Below are positions 26,101 to 35,270 of a DNA stretch of 56,256 nucleotides, piece by piece; within the stretch, counting starts at the first letter, position 1; every line of letters starts with the position of its first letter. This stretch comes from Planctomycetota bacterium. GTDB lineage: Bacteria; Planctomycetota; UBA1135; GCA-002686595. The position numbers and the translations under genes were made by a program. The notes below the pieces were generated by a model. It had not been told where the DNA came from and did no database searches. It saw only the letters and a program-made list of their open reading frames with translations. The stretch spans positions 1 through 56,256 of the forward strand of contig JADHOC010000027.1 of NCBI GenBank assembly GCA_016779205.1. The letters are read 5' to 3'.

Positions 26101-26257
26101 GCCCCTCGCCTTCGGCATCGGCGAGGGCGCCGACGCCCAGGCCCCGCTGGCGCGGGCGGTCGTGGGTGGCCTCGTGGGGTCCACCCTGATCACGCTCCTC
26201 CTGATCCCCGCCGCCTACACCCTCGTCCGCAGGTCGAGGGCGCCCGAGCCCGCCTGA
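23195..26257 (+). CDS. RND-family efflux permease (AcrB/MdtB-like)
   Basis: This 1020-residue proton-driven permease has the duplicated RND layout. Each half has an N-terminal membrane helix ([36 protein letters not shown]), a large periplasmic loop and a cluster of five helices. In helix 4 the first relay Asp is kept in [14 protein letters not shown], but the second Asp of AcrB is Ser, as in many VDNSIVVLEN-type pumps. The start at ATG 23195 overlaps the adaptor stop. It is probably a hydrophobe or amphiphile exporter of the HAE type rather than a metal exporter, because the CusA-type Met clusters are not visible. Confidence 0.93.
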   Translation: MSLPAASVRRPVFATMVSLMVVALGVFALGRLRIDLLPEVEMPSCTIRTTYEGASPEVVERLVTQIIEEVAATVPGVEEIESTSLEGSSRVTVRFAYGVNVDAAAIDLQARVDQEVDELPDEVTRPRVQKFDIGSFPIVILGVSSKLDPVALTQVVEDQIRFRFSRIPGVAQVDPWGSFTREVRVELDPQRLNALGIPLDRVLTALREANLDRPAGQLEEGRYEVTLRAPAEFQTLDEIRDTVILERGDGAVTVGQIAVVKDTYEKLDRYVRVDGDLGLRVAIRKQSDANTVEVAKAILAEVDRVNEAYPQLNVVVTSNQGDFIRRSIDNVASSVLYGSAFAILVLLFFLRSLRSTLVIAASIPISMVATFALLELGGLTLNLMTLGGLALGVGMMVDSSVVVLENIFRRRNEYGEDAATASVAGADEVASAILASTITTLVIFLPLAFIEGVAGALFGELALVVVFSLICSLLVSLSLVPVLASRLLARPSSQGSFAAFAERGFQRLDSAYAGLLRRAVRRPLVVVALSSAALGASLLLYPLIGTEYLPPSDEGEVRVTGEMAVGTRLDLVDRQTRRMTDLALPLVPELVSTVVSVGPGWRGTVSAQGDIQMALVPARERTRSNAEIADALRAALSGEVAGMSIRTRAPQGQFLLQRVLGSEGGVEIEVRGPDLDVLEGLAAHAARIAEATEGVTDVTVSRRAGTPQQEILVDREKVADVGLSVRDVARVLEVGFAGARAGEFRADGNSYRILVQLENAERRSIDEVLDMTLSTPGGDAVALRNLVDANPSRGPLVIERKDQQRVVTVSANVAGRPEGSVARDLQAELARLPRPKGHEVEVAGTFEEQEKATRELVLSFLLAIALVYMVLACQYESLRDPLVVMLSVPFAAIGVLVTLHLTGTTLNIQSAIGCIVLGGVVVNNAILLVDQAARLVQEGTPVREAVAEAGRRRLRPILMTTLTTVLALLPLAFGIGEGADAQAPLARAVVGGLVGSTLITLLLIPAAYTLVRRSRAPEPA

Positions 26258-26275
26258 GCGCGGGCCGCGGTGGAG

Positions 26276-26295
26276 CGGCGGGTCAGCTCCCGCCG
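26276..26295. terminator. Hairpin at the convergent ends of the RND and S9 genes
   Basis: A 7-bp perfect stem (CGGCGGG/CCCGCCG) with a 6-nt loop covers the last codons of the minus-strand peptidase and lies 19 nt after the RND stop. It could serve transcripts from either side. Confidence 0.35.
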
Positions 26296-28571
26296 TCGCC
26301 GATCAGGTGCTCCTGGATGAGCGCCCACTCGGTCTGGCGCGAGTGCCACGCCAGGTCCCGGTCGCGGATGCCGTGGCGCGTCTGGGGGTAGGCCATCATG
26401 GACCAGCTGGTCTTGCCCGCCTTCATGAGCGCGTGCGCCATCTGGAACATGTTCTGGACGTGCACGTTGTCGTCCATGATGCCGTGGTGCATGTGGAGGA
26501 AGCCGTTGAGGCCCTTCGCCACGCCGAGGACGCTGGTGGCCTCGTAGCCCTCGAGGTTGTCGGAGGGCGTACGCATGTAGCGCTCGGTGTAGATCGTGTC
26601 GTACATGCGCCAGTCGTACACGCCGCCCCCGGCGATGCCGAGCTTGAAGCGGTCCGTGCGGCAGAGGCAATTCGCGGTCATGGTCCCGCCGAAGCTGTAG
26701 CCCGTGATCCCGACGCGGTCGCCGTCAGCCCAGGGGTTCGCGGTCAGCCAATCCACCACGTCCACCATGTCCTCCACCTCCTGGAGGCCGACGCGCCGAT
26801 AGAGCGCGGACGTCGCGGCGTGGCCACGGCTGGTGGAGGAGCGCACGTTGGCCTGGAGGACGAGCACGCCCTCCTGGGCCAGGAACTGGAAGAAGGTGCT
26901 CCCGTTCCAGCGGTTCCGGACGGAGGGAGCGGCGGGTCCCGAGTAGGTGGAGATCCACACCGGGTAGGAGCGTCCGGGGTCGAAGTCCGCCGGCTTGAGC
27001 AGCGCCACGTCGAGCTCCACGCCGTCCCGCGTGGCGACCCGATGGAGCTCCCAGGCGCCGATGCCGTAGTCCTCGGCCGGCGCCTCCGCCCGACCGAGCT
27101 CCTTGACGATGATCCCCTCCGCGTCGCAGACCCGGACCACGCCGGGGTTGGTGAGGCTGGAGAAGCGGTCGATGAAGTAGGTCCGCGCCCCGTTGAAGGT
27201 GACCGAGTGAGACCCCTCATCCGACGTGAGGCGGACCAGCCCGGTCCCATCCAGGGCGACCCGGTAGAGGTTCGAGTTGATGTCCCCGTCCGCGGTGGAC
27301 TGGAACCAGACGTGACCCGGAGAGTCACCCTCCGGGGCTTCCACGTGCTCGACACCCCGGAGGTTCCAATCCCCGGAGGTGACCGCGCCCAGCAGCTCGC
27401 CGTCGAGCCGATAGCGGTAGAGGTGGTCCGTGCCCGTGCGGTGGCTCTGCCAGAGGAACGTGCCATCGCCCAGCCAGATCGGAGGCTCCGGGCGCTCGGT
27501 CCAGGTGGAGGATTCCTCGCGGATGAGCACCTCTCCCTTGCCCGTCTCCGGGTCGACGCTCAGGAGGTCCATCCAGGTCTGGATACGGTCCTGGACGTAG
27601 ACCAGGCAGCGGTCGCCCTCCGGCGTCCAGCCCACCCGCACCACGAGGATCTCCTGACCGTCGTAGGCCGAGAGGTCGACCCAGGCCGTGGCCGCGGTGT
27701 CCGGGTCGGTGATCCCCACCCGGACGATGGGGTTCGGGTCACCGACCTTCGGGTAGTTGGTGACCTCCGACTTGACCCGGAAGGTCGAGTCCTCGATGTG
27801 GTCCACCACCGTGAACTCGTAGACGGGGCTCTCGTCGAGGGCCAGGAACGCGAGGTGCTCGGAGTCAGGGGACCAGAAGTGCCCGAGGAAGTTGCCGCGG
27901 CCGTAGATCTCCTCCTGGTAGACCCAGTCGAGGATGCCGTTGAACTGGTCCGGCCCGCCGTCGCTCGTCACCGGAGAGACCTCCCCGGTCGCCGTGTTCA
28001 CCATGAAGAGGTCGTTCCCGCGGACGAAGGCGAGCGCCTCTCCATCGGCGGACATACGGTCGTAACGGATCTCCCCCTCGTCCCCGCACGCGAGCACCCT
28101 GGGCGCCTGCCCGGTGCGATGGAACCACAGCTCCCCGTCGATGTAGGCCATGCGCGCCGCGCCGTCGTCGGAGACCTGCTCCGGGCGCTTCGTGAGGCTC
28201 TTCGCGATCTTCTCCGCCTGACGCTCCGAGCGGCCGCTCTGGCCCTGGATCATGCTGGCGAGCTCCTCGATCGCTGCCTGCCCGCCAGGGTCCTCGACCG
28301 TGCCCCCCTTGGCCTCCTCCGCCGGCTTCTCGAACTCCCCCGTCCGCACGTCGAACCAGCGGACCTCGTCCCCGCGACCCACGGCCACGTGCTCCCCGTC
28401 CGGCGCCCAGCGGACCCGGGGAAGCGACGGAGAGAGGCTGATCGGCTCGCTCTCGGGCCGGCGGCTTGTTTGCTCCAGGGTGATCCTCTTCGTGCCGTCC
28501 TGGGAGGCCGCCTCTGCGGGCGCCTGGGGGCTGAGGGTGGCCGCGCCGAGGACGAGGGTGGTGACGAGCAT
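26283..28571 (-). CDS. Secreted dipeptidyl-peptidase IV-type (S9B) peptidase
   Basis: This 762-residue S9 peptidase has a signal peptide (MLVTTLVLGAATL, cleavage near AEAASQ). The N-terminal half is a DPP-IV beta-propeller, with the family segment GILDWVYQEEIYGR supplying the double-Glu substrate-binding motif (EE). The C-terminal hydrolase domain has Ser626 in TGYSFGGTM, an Asp at 700 or 701 in GIMDDNVH and His733 in TRHGIR, so the triad is complete. It removes N-terminal dipeptides, probably with Pro or Ala in second place, outside the cytoplasm. TAAAAT at 28620-28615 upstream may be its -10, giving a leader of about 40 nt. Confidence 0.92.
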   Translation of the reverse strand: MLVTTLVLGAATLSPQAPAEAASQDGTKRITLEQTSRRPESEPISLSPSLPRVRWAPDGEHVAVGRGDEVRWFDVRTGEFEKPAEEAKGGTVEDPGGQAAIEELASMIQGQSGRSERQAEKIAKSLTKRPEQVSDDGAARMAYIDGELWFHRTGQAPRVLACGDEGEIRYDRMSADGEALAFVRGNDLFMVNTATGEVSPVTSDGGPDQFNGILDWVYQEEIYGRGNFLGHFWSPDSEHLAFLALDESPVYEFTVVDHIEDSTFRVKSEVTNYPKVGDPNPIVRVGITDPDTAATAWVDLSAYDGQEILVVRVGWTPEGDRCLVYVQDRIQTWMDLLSVDPETGKGEVLIREESSTWTERPEPPIWLGDGTFLWQSHRTGTDHLYRYRLDGELLGAVTSGDWNLRGVEHVEAPEGDSPGHVWFQSTADGDINSNLYRVALDGTGLVRLTSDEGSHSVTFNGARTYFIDRFSSLTNPGVVRVCDAEGIIVKELGRAEAPAEDYGIGAWELHRVATRDGVELDVALLKPADFDPGRSYPVWISTYSGPAAPSVRNRWNGSTFFQFLAQEGVLVLQANVRSSTSRGHAATSALYRRVGLQEVEDMVDVVDWLTANPWADGDRVGITGYSFGGTMTANCLCRTDRFKLGIAGGGVYDWRMYDTIYTERYMRTPSDNLEGYEATSVLGVAKGLNGFLHMHHGIMDDNVHVQNMFQMAHALMKAGKTSWSMMAYPQTRHGIRDRDLAWHSRQTEWALIQEHLIGDGGS

Positions 28572-28701
28572 GGGTTCGGGGGCTGATGGAGAGACGGCCT
28601 TCGGGGAAGGGAGTATTTTAGGCGGTCCCCTCGAATACCCGGGGACCTTGCCCGTACGGACGCTGCAAGTTTCCCACGGCTTATCGACACCTCTGATTTA
28701 C

Positions 28702-30453
28702 ATGCTGACGCTCGCCCCCCTGGCCCTCCCGCTCCTCCTCTCCTCCGCTGCGCCCCAGCCCGCGGCCTCCGACCTCATGGCGGCCATTCCGGAGGAGGCG
28801 GTCGTGGCCCTCCACATGCCCAACCCGAAGGCGGTCATCGCCGCCCGGGAGACCAACAACCTGGTGGCCTTCATGCTGGACCCCGAGTGGGAGTCCATCG
28901 CCGGGATGTTCATGGACGCCGAGGTCCCCGAGGAGGCCGCCGCGCTCGACCAGCTCAAGGACCTGCGTGACAACGCGGTCGAGGCCCTGTCCGATTCCAG
29001 CGGCATGGTCATGTTCGCCACGGCCTTCCCCGAGACCGGGAAGAAGATGAGCTTCGGGGTCGTGGCCAAGGGCGGCCCCAAGGTGGCGGAGATGATCCAG
29101 TCGATGTTCGTCGGCGACGCGCCCTCGACAGAGCAGCTCTCGCCCTCCCTGCTCGCCCGCACCAGCGCGCCTGCACGAGGGCGTGGCCACCTGGCCTTCG
29201 CCACGAGCGGAGACCTCATCATCGGCGTGGAGACGGAGGGCGGCATGGACGCAGCCCGCGCGCTCGTCCGCCAGAGCCTCGGCCGCGGCGCAGAGCGTCC
29301 GGGCGGCCCCTTCGGCCTCCCGACCCTCGCCAAGGAGCGCAAGGACTGCGCCTTCGAGTTCGCGGTCAACCTGGGCCCCATCCTGAGCGCCGCGCGCACG
29401 GAGGGCTTCAACAGCCCCATGGAGGAGCGGATGTTCGACATGGTCTTCGACGGCATGACCTGGATCTACGGCTCCATGGCCCTCGGCAGCGGGGAGACCA
29501 CCGACGCCGAGGTCGTCGTGCCCTACGGCGCCGAGTCCGCCCTCGCGGGCCTCTTCTCCAACTTCGGCAAGGCCGACATCAACGCGTTCGCTGGTATCCC
29601 GGCCGAGGCTCACACCGCGCAGGTGGGGAACCTGGACCTCCAGGGCATCTTCGGCTGGGCGATGGACCTGGTGAAGGGTGAGTCCGAGGAGGGCTACGAG
29701 CAGGTCATGGCGGGCATCAACGGCATCACCGAGATGTCCGGCATCAACCTCATCGAGGACGTCCTCGGCAACCTCTCCGGCCCGTCCGTGGCCTTCTCCA
29801 CGACCCGCCCGGTCCCCGAGGAGCCCACGATGATGGACATGATGATGGTCAGCACGTTCTCCGGGAACGACATGACCTACGCGGTCGAGGTCGAGGACAC
29901 CGAGGTCCTCCTCGAGGCCCTCGAGTTCATGGTCGACATGAGCGGAATGGGAGAGATGCTCCTCTCGGGCACGGCGACGGGCGGCGGCGAGAGCGGCGAG
30001 TTCGAGACCTGGTCCCTGGATCCGGAGATCGGCTCCCTGAAGCTGGCCCTCGGCGCGGGTCACATGATCGTCTCCACGAACCCCCAGGTCCTCGACCGCT
30101 ACCTGTCCACCTTCGGAACCGAGCTGGGCGAGTCGTTCGCCAGCAGCGAGAAGGTCGCGGCCATCCTCCCGACCCTCTCCGGCGCGGGGATCTCGATTCA
30201 GAAGACGGCGGCGATGCTCGAGTCGATCTCGACCATGGTGGACGGCTTCGAGGCCATGTTCAGCGAGACCGTGGACCTCGACGGATTCGCCGACGCCGAG
30301 GAGATGAACGCCTCCCTGGACGGCACCTTCCAGCTCATGTCCCTCGCCGCGGACCGCGTGGTCGAGCTGGGCCGTCGATACTTCGAGGGCACCATGTCCG
30401 CGGATATGGTCATGGAGAACGGGCAGATCCGCCTCCGCCAGCGCACCCGCTGA
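28702..30453 (+). CDS. Secreted protein of unknown function, 583 residues
   Basis: I do not recognise a family. The protein has a signal peptide (LTLAPLALPLLLSSAAPQP) and then a long mixed alpha/beta chain unusually rich in Met. The start of the mature part (IPEEAVVALHMPNPKAVI) resembles DUF3352-like exported proteins, whose N-terminus reads P.D....v...d. The segments DAEVVVPYGAESALAGLF and GAGHMIVSTNPQVLDRYL also look like that fold. No catalytic motif is seen. It is divergent from the DPP-IV-type gene (130 nt between starts) and convergent with pilT, with a hairpin terminator following. Confidence 0.7.
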   Translation: MLTLAPLALPLLLSSAAPQPAASDLMAAIPEEAVVALHMPNPKAVIAARETNNLVAFMLDPEWESIAGMFMDAEVPEEAAALDQLKDLRDNAVEALSDSSGMVMFATAFPETGKKMSFGVVAKGGPKVAEMIQSMFVGDAPSTEQLSPSLLARTSAPARGRGHLAFATSGDLIIGVETEGGMDAARALVRQSLGRGAERPGGPFGLPTLAKERKDCAFEFAVNLGPILSAARTEGFNSPMEERMFDMVFDGMTWIYGSMALGSGETTDAEVVVPYGAESALAGLFSNFGKADINAFAGIPAEAHTAQVGNLDLQGIFGWAMDLVKGESEEGYEQVMAGINGITEMSGINLIEDVLGNLSGPSVAFSTTRPVPEEPTMMDMMMVSTFSGNDMTYAVEVEDTEVLLEALEFMVDMSGMGEMLLSGTATGGGESGEFETWSLDPEIGSLKLALGAGHMIVSTNPQVLDRYLSTFGTELGESFASSEKVAAILPTLSGAGISIQKTAAMLESISTMVDGFEAMFSETVDLDGFADAEEMNASLDGTFQLMSLAADRVVELGRRYFEGTMSADMVMENGQIRLRQRTR

Positions 30454-30489
30454 GCTCGGGCGCGCCCGCGCGCCCCGCAGCAAATCGAA

Positions 30490-30525
30490 CGCGCCCCGCG
30501 AGCCCAACCGGGCACGCGGGGCGCG
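30490..30525. terminator. Bidirectional terminator between convergent genes
   Basis: An 11-bp outer stem (CGCGCCCCGCG/CGCGGGGCGCG), one A-A mismatch, a 4-bp inner stem and a 4-nt loop lie between the unknown secreted-protein gene and pilT. Confidence 0.7.
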
Positions 30526-30557
30526 CTCCATGTGGCCCCCGGCGGGCCGGCCGTTCG

Positions 30558-31868
30558 CTAGCCCCGCTGGCGCTTGTACTGCTCGAACGGGTCCTCGAGG
30601 GGCTGGCCCTTGACCGGCGGCTCCACGGCGGGCGCGTCGGCATGCGGAAGCGCCGGGGCGGGATGGGCCGCCGGGGCTGCGGCTGGCGCGGCGTGTTGCG
30701 GCGTCCCCTGCACCGGGGTCATGTCCGCCGGCGCCTCCGCGTCGGCGATGGTCACCGGGCTGGGCGGGAGGGGAGCCTGCCCCACCACCCCCGGCCGCCA
30801 GTTGACGCCGGCCGCGTGGAGGCTCTCGACGAAGCCGTCCTTCTGGATGGCCTTCGAGTACGCCTCCTCCGGGCTCACGACGCCATCGGCCACGAGCCGG
30901 GTGAGCGTGTCGTTCAGGAGGATCATCCCGGACTTGGCCCCCATCTGCATGACGCTCATGATCTGGTGCGTCTTCCCCTCGCGGATCAGCGAGCTGACCG
31001 CGCTGGTCACGGCCAGGACCTCGAGCGCGGCCACCCGGCCGCCCTCCTGCTTCTTGCACAGAGTCTGGGCCACGACGCCCTTGAGGGACGAGGAGAGCAT
31101 GGTCCGGATCTGCGCCTGCCGGTCCGCAGGGAACTGGTCGATGATCCGGTCCACCGTCGACGGCGCGGTGGTGGTGTGGAGCGTGCCGAAGACCAGGTGG
31201 CCGGTCTCGGCGGTCTCGATGGCGATCTCGATGGTCTCGAGGTCCCGCAGCTCGCCGACCAGGACGATGTCCGGATCCTCGCGCAGGGCCGCCTTGAGGG
31301 CGCGCTTGAAGGATGCGGTGTGCTGCTTCACCTCGCGCTGGTTGATCAGGCACCGCTGGTCCTGGTGCACGAACTCGATCGGGTCCTCGATCGTGATGAT
31401 GTGGTCGGACCGGTTCTTGTTGATGAAGTCGATCATCGCGGCGAGCGTCGTCGACTTGCCGCTCCCGGTGGGCCCGGTCACCAGGACGAGCCCCTTGGAC
31501 AGCATGCAGAAGTCCCGCGCAGCGTCGGGCAGCCCCAGCTCCTCGAAGGTCAGCAGCTCCTCCGGGATGACCCGGAAGGTGGCGCCCGGACCGCGGCTGT
31601 CCACGAAGAGGTTGCCGCGGAAACGCGCCAGCCCGGGGATCTCGTAGGCGAAGTCGGCGTCGAAGGTAGCCTCGTAGGTCTCCCAGACCGACGGGATGCA
31701 GATCTCCTTGAGGATCAGCTGCATTTGATCCGGGGGGATCGCATCGCACTCCTTCACGGGCACGATGTCCCCGTGAAGCCGGAACTGCGGCTTCGTCTGG
31801 GAGGTCATGTGAAGGTCCGAGGCGCCAACCTCGACCATCCGTCTGAACAGCGCGTCAATCCAGGCCAT
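30558..31868 (-). CDS. pilT: Type IV pilus retraction ATPase PilT
   Basis: This is a 436-residue hexameric motor ATPase that retracts type IV pili or drives related secretion. Walker A is GPTGSGKST (residues 132-140). The Asp box (TIEDPIEFVH), Walker B (DPDIVLVGELRD) and the His box (GHLVFGTLHT) follow in the normal order. The AIRNLIRE-like motif reads SSLIREGKTHQI. An Ala/Pro-rich tail of about 75 residues (from roughly 360) is an extension beyond usual PilT. No pilin or PilB gene is nearby, so it is a solitary pil gene here. The start is ATG 31868. Confidence 0.93.
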   Translation of the reverse strand: MAWIDALFRRMVEVGASDLHMTSQTKPQFRLHGDIVPVKECDAIPPDQMQLILKEICIPSVWETYEATFDADFAYEIPGLARFRGNLFVDSRGPGATFRVIPEELLTFEELGLPDAARDFCMLSKGLVLVTGPTGSGKSTTLAAMIDFINKNRSDHIITIEDPIEFVHQDQRCLINQREVKQHTASFKRALKAALREDPDIVLVGELRDLETIEIAIETAETGHLVFGTLHTTTAPSTVDRIIDQFPADRQAQIRTMLSSSLKGVVAQTLCKKQEGGRVAALEVLAVTSAVSSLIREGKTHQIMSVMQMGAKSGMILLNDTLTRLVADGVVSPEEAYSKAIQKDGFVESLHAAGVNWRPGVVGQAPLPPSPVTIADAEAPADMTPVQGTPQHAAPAAAPAAHPAPALPHADAPAVEPPVKGQPLEDPFEQYKRQRG

Positions 31869-31955
31869 GAGTGAGTCCGTGTGTGAGCCAGCGGGGATCG
31901 CCAGCCTTCTGCTCCTCGCCGGATATCGACACGAACGCCACTTTCCTCAAGCCGA

Positions 31956-31961
31956 TACCCT
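31956..31961 (+). promoter_or_regulatory. Candidate -10 hexamer of the TlpA-like gene
   Basis: TACCCT lies 6 nt before the ATG at 31968, the same spacing as other candidate leaderless promoters in the window. The match to TATAAT is weak (TA and final T). Confidence 0.25.
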
Positions 31962-31967
31962 CAGCCC

Positions 31968-33311
31968 ATGAGGCGCCCTCCCACGACCGACATCTCCCGG
32001 TCCAACCACCCCCGCTCACGGCCCCCCCAGCACCCCCTGACCGCCCCCCGGAGGCTTCCGGGGGGGAGCCCGCCCGCCGTGATTCTCGGGGTCGTCCTCG
32101 GTCTCCTGGGCACGATCGGGGGCTGCACCCCGGCCCCGGACCAGGAATCGGGAGCCCTGGTCCCAGGCCCCTGGAGGGCCACGCTGGCCTCCCCTGGCGG
32201 GGCCATCCCCTTCGGCCTGGACCTGGTCCGGTCCGAGGGGGGCCTCCAGGCCTTCGTCGTCAACGGCGAGGAGCGCCGCCCCGCAGGCCGTATCGAACGC
32301 CTCGGTGAGAGGGTCCGCTTCGAGCTGCCGCCCTACCGGTCCGCCGTGGTCGCCACCCTCGACGAGGACGGCCGTGGGCTGGTCGGCTACTGGGAGCGAG
32401 ACGCCGGCGACGGGCCGGTGCCGCTCTTGCCCTTCGCCGCGGTCGCGGGCACCGACTCGAAGCCGCCGGCCCCCCCTGGCCCCGCCTCGGTCGAACTCCT
32501 CACGGGGCGCTGGCGGGTCCGCTTCGACGGCGATGAGGAGGACGCCGTCGGCCTCTTCGAGGTCGCCCCCACCGGCCGAGCGTCGGGCACGTTCCTGACC
32601 ACCCTGGGTGACTACCGCTACCTCAGCGGCTGGTTCGACGGCGAGGCCCTGCGCCTGGGCTGCTTCGACGGCGCCCACGCCTTCCTGTTCGAGGCCCGGC
32701 TCGGGGAAGGAGGACGGCTGACCGGTGACTTCTGGTCACGGGACTCGTTCCACACGACCTGGGTCGGAGATCGAGATGACGGGGCGACCCTGCCCGATGA
32801 CTTCGCCCTCACTCGGTGGACCGAGGGTCAGGACCTCGGCGGGCTGGTGTTCCCCGACCTCGACGGCGAGCGCCGGTCGCTCGCCGAGCTCCTGCCCTCC
32901 GACTCGCCCGGCCTGCTGGTGGTCTTCGGGACCTGGTGTCCCAACTGCAACGACCTGACCGAGGCCCTCGTCGCCCTCCACCGCCGCCACCCCGCGCTCC
33001 AGATCGCCGCGATCGCGTTCGAGCTGGGTTCGAGTCCAGCCAAGCACCGGGAGGCCGTGCGCGAGTACGTGGATCACCACGGGATCGACTACCCCGTGGT
33101 CCTGGGAGGGACGGCCTCCAAGTCCGTCGCCACCGAGGCGCTCCCCATCCTCGACCGGGTCCGGGCCTACCCGACGACGGTCTTCCTGGCCCCTGGGGGC
33201 CGCGCCACAGCCGTCCACACGGGCTTCAGCGGGCCGGCCACGGGCAGGCGACACGCCGCCCTCCTGGAGCGCTTCGAGTCCGAGATCGAGTCGCTCGTCG
33301 GCCCCCGCTGA
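31968..33311 (+). CDS. TlpA/thioredoxin-like lipoprotein with N-terminal beta domains
   Basis: This 447-residue protein has a basic N-terminus, a hydrophobic stretch and a lipobox-like GTIGGC (Cys53). Two similar beta-rich segments follow (starting GPWRATLASPGG and GRWRVRFDGDEE), forming about residues 65-280. The C-terminal 150 residues are a TlpA/AhpC-TSA fold with the redox motif W-C324-P-N-C327 and the cis-Pro segment AYPTTVFL. It probably reduces or delivers electrons to exported proteins. The two-domain N-terminal part is common to planctomycete TlpA proteins but has no known role. It is followed 99 nt later by a DUF3299 gene. Confidence 0.85.
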   Translation: MRRPPTTDISRSNHPRSRPPQHPLTAPRRLPGGSPPAVILGVVLGLLGTIGGCTPAPDQESGALVPGPWRATLASPGGAIPFGLDLVRSEGGLQAFVVNGEERRPAGRIERLGERVRFELPPYRSAVVATLDEDGRGLVGYWERDAGDGPVPLLPFAAVAGTDSKPPAPPGPASVELLTGRWRVRFDGDEEDAVGLFEVAPTGRASGTFLTTLGDYRYLSGWFDGEALRLGCFDGAHAFLFEARLGEGGRLTGDFWSRDSFHTTWVGDRDDGATLPDDFALTRWTEGQDLGGLVFPDLDGERRSLAELLPSDSPGLLVVFGTWCPNCNDLTEALVALHRRHPALQIAAIAFELGSSPAKHREAVREYVDHHGIDYPVVLGGTASKSVATEALPILDRVRAYPTTVFLAPGGRATAVHTGFSGPATGRRHAALLERFESEIESLVGPR

Positions 33312-33398
33312 ACCCCACCTCGAGCCTGGGCCCCCCGTTGCCCCTGGGGAGGAGGTCCCGGGGAACGAGGCGGGGAGGAACAGCGGGCCGAAACGTCT

Positions 33399-33404
33399 TA
33401 TCAT
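33399..33404 (+). promoter_or_regulatory. Candidate -10 hexamer of the DUF3299 gene at 33411
   Basis: TATCAT (5 of 6 consensus) lies 6 nt before the GTG start at 33411, so transcription would start on the first codon. No -35 match is evident. Confidence 0.4.
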
Positions 33405-33410
33405 GGGGGC

Positions 33411-33881
33411 GTGCCCATCCTCGTCCTCTTGCTCCTCCTCGGCGGCGTCCTCGCCGCGCCCGGCCTCGTCCGCGAACGCTCGTGGAAGGTGGGCGCCGAC
33501 GTGCAGGCCGCGATGGATCGGGGGGAGGAGCCGGACAACGAGATCGTCGAGGTCTCGATCCTTCGCCTCAAGAACGCGCGCTACCGTCGCGGCCGGCCCC
33601 TGCCCGAGTGGGTCCAGGAGCTCGACGGCAAGAAGATCAGCCTCTGGGGTTACATGGCCATCGGGACCCTCGAGGGCCTCAGCGAGTTCGAGCTGGTGCC
33701 CGAGTCCTGCGAGTGCGGCAAGTCGAAGGTCAACCACTTCGTCCAGGTGACCCTCGACGACGACGTCACCCGCTTCATCCCCGGCCGGATCACGCTGGAG
33801 GGGACCTTCAGCTGTGGCGAGGTGGAGGAGGACGGCTTCATCACGAGCGTCTACCGCCTCTCCACCGACGAGCTCCCCTGA
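33411..33881 (+). CDS. DUF3299-like exported protein
   Basis: This 156-residue protein has an N-terminal signal (PILVLLLLLGGVLAAPGL) and a single small domain. The core reads LDGKKISLWGYM, ESCECGKSK, NHFVQV and a later strand ITLEGTFSCGE. These match the DUF3299 order (D.k.V.l.GYM, CC-x-G, N..V.V), as in the lipoprotein encoded at 36480-37337. Here the CC-x-G motif is replaced by CECG. The start is GTG 33411. Function is unproven. The family occurs with Zrg-type zinc transport, but this copy stands between a TlpA-like gene and a HEAT-like gene (19-nt gap) instead. Confidence 0.7.
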   Translation: MPILVLLLLLGGVLAAPGLVRERSWKVGADVQAAMDRGEEPDNEIVEVSILRLKNARYRRGRPLPEWVQELDGKKISLWGYMAIGTLEGLSEFELVPESCECGKSKVNHFVQVTLDDDVTRFIPGRITLEGTFSCGEVEEDGFITSVYRLSTDELP

Positions 33882-33900
33882 AGGGAGCCGCCTCCGCGCC

Positions 33901-35244
33901 ATGACCCGACTCGTTCGCCTCGCCGCCGCTGCGGCCCTCCTCCTCTGTGCGCCCGCCTTGACGTGGTCGCAGGAGCCGCCGGCTCGCCAGTACTCGCCCG
34001 AGCAGATCGATCGGCTCATCATCCGCGCCCAGTCCGGCTCCGCGGTGATCCGTCCCCAGGCCGCCGAGCGCTTGGCGAGGATCGGTAAGCCGGCGGCCGA
34101 CCGCCTGTATGCCATGGCGGGGACCTCCCTCGGGGAGCTGGCGCTGCTCGGCCCGAGCCTCATCGAGGTGCTCGGTCGCTTCGATGACCCGCGCTTCCGC
34201 GCGCTCCTCTGGCCCGCGATGGAGGACGCCGAGTTCCCCTGGCGACCGGCCGTCTCCCGCTCCCTGGCCCACCGCCCCCGCGCGGCGGAGTGGGATCGGC
34301 TCGTGGGCTTCCTCGAGGATCCCATCGCGCCGGTTCGGCTCGCCACCCTCGACGCCCTGGCCCTGCTGTCAGGCGGGGACGACTCAGAGGGGGCAGCGAG
34401 CTTCGACGCGCTCGCCGCCGCGCGCCTCGGGGACGAGAATGACGTGGTCCGCCGCAGGGCCGCCGTGCTCCTCGACGGCCGCGGACACAGCCGCGCGCTC
34501 CTGTGGCTGCTGGAGGACCTCCAGCGCACCGACACCTACTTCGACCTCCCCACGGGCGAGGCCGCCCGCTACGCCGCGGTCAACGCCCTCCAGTCCCTCG
34601 ACATCGACCTGGCCGGCTTCGAGGCGTTCGTGCCCCCCGCCGCGGAGCCCAACCAGGTGGCGCTCGCCAAGCTCCGGGAGCGCCTGCTCGCCCGGGCCAG
34701 CGCCGCCGAGGCGAAGCTCCCCGAGGCCGCCCGCGAGCTCGTGCCCCGCAGCGTCCCGGCCATCGCGCGGGTCGGGGGCCCCGTGGAGGGCGCTCGCCTC
34801 GGCCTGCTGCTGAAGTCGTGCAGGCGCGGGGACTACTACCTGCGCTGGACCGACGACGACCAGCTCATCATCGGATACGGCAACCCCGCCCGGGTCCAGC
34901 TCCCCGAGGGGACCACCGCCCGCCTCATGGCCGTCGCCGACGCGGCCCAGGAGGCCAACCCCGGCAAGGTCTACTGGGGCCGCCCGGGCTGCGACATGGA
35001 GAGCTTCCGCATGCCCCGCGTCGGCGAACCCGCTGAAGCGCGCCTCCAGCAGCTCATCCTCTCGAAGGACGAGCGCCCCGCCCCGGACCTGCGCCCCGCG
35101 GGCCTCTCGGCCCTCGGCGCCGCCATGGCCGCCTCGATCCCGGGGGACGACGCCCTCGACTCCACGGACCCCCGGACCCGGTCCCTGGCACGGCGCGTGC
35201 GCGGTGCATTCGCCTCCATCGGCGGGCCCGTCGAGGCCCGCTGA
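33901..35244 (+). CDS. Exported HEAT-repeat-like protein
   Basis: This 447-residue protein has a signal peptide (RLAAAAALLLCAPALTWSQ). A helical N-terminal region of about 230 residues has HEAT-like repeats (AAERLARIGKPAADRLYAM, PVRLATLDALALLSG, DVVRRRAAVLLDGRG). The C-terminal 200 residues are less regular, with one segment (GDYYLRWTDDDQLIIGYG) that looks like a beta strand pair. No catalytic motif is visible. The start is ATG 33901, 19 nt after the DUF3299 gene, so they are probably cotranscribed. It is convergent with the reductase gene, with a strong hairpin between. Confidence 0.72.
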   Translation: MTRLVRLAAAAALLLCAPALTWSQEPPARQYSPEQIDRLIIRAQSGSAVIRPQAAERLARIGKPAADRLYAMAGTSLGELALLGPSLIEVLGRFDDPRFRALLWPAMEDAEFPWRPAVSRSLAHRPRAAEWDRLVGFLEDPIAPVRLATLDALALLSGGDDSEGAASFDALAAARLGDENDVVRRRAAVLLDGRGHSRALLWLLEDLQRTDTYFDLPTGEAARYAAVNALQSLDIDLAGFEAFVPPAAEPNQVALAKLRERLLARASAAEAKLPEAARELVPRSVPAIARVGGPVEGARLGLLLKSCRRGDYYLRWTDDDQLIIGYGNPARVQLPEGTTARLMAVADAAQEANPGKVYWGRPGCDMESFRMPRVGEPAEARLQQLILSKDERPAPDLRPAGLSALGAAMAASIPGDDALDSTDPRTRSLARRVRGAFASIGGPVEAR

Positions 35245-35270
35245 GGCGCCGGGGTCCCGGCGCGCTCAGC
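35240..35270. terminator. Terminator between the HEAT-like and reductase genes
   Basis: Two stacked stems (GCTGAG/CTCAGC and GCGCCGGG/CCCGGCGC, one bulged G) cover the last bases of both convergent genes. This is the third clear bidirectional hairpin between convergent genes in the window. Confidence 0.62.

Noticed and set aside
28681..31749. Minus-strand open frame of about 1020 codons opposite the unknown secreted gene and running into pilT
   Set aside because: It is out of frame with PilT and lacks any domain. The plus-strand reading has a signal peptide and is followed by a terminator.
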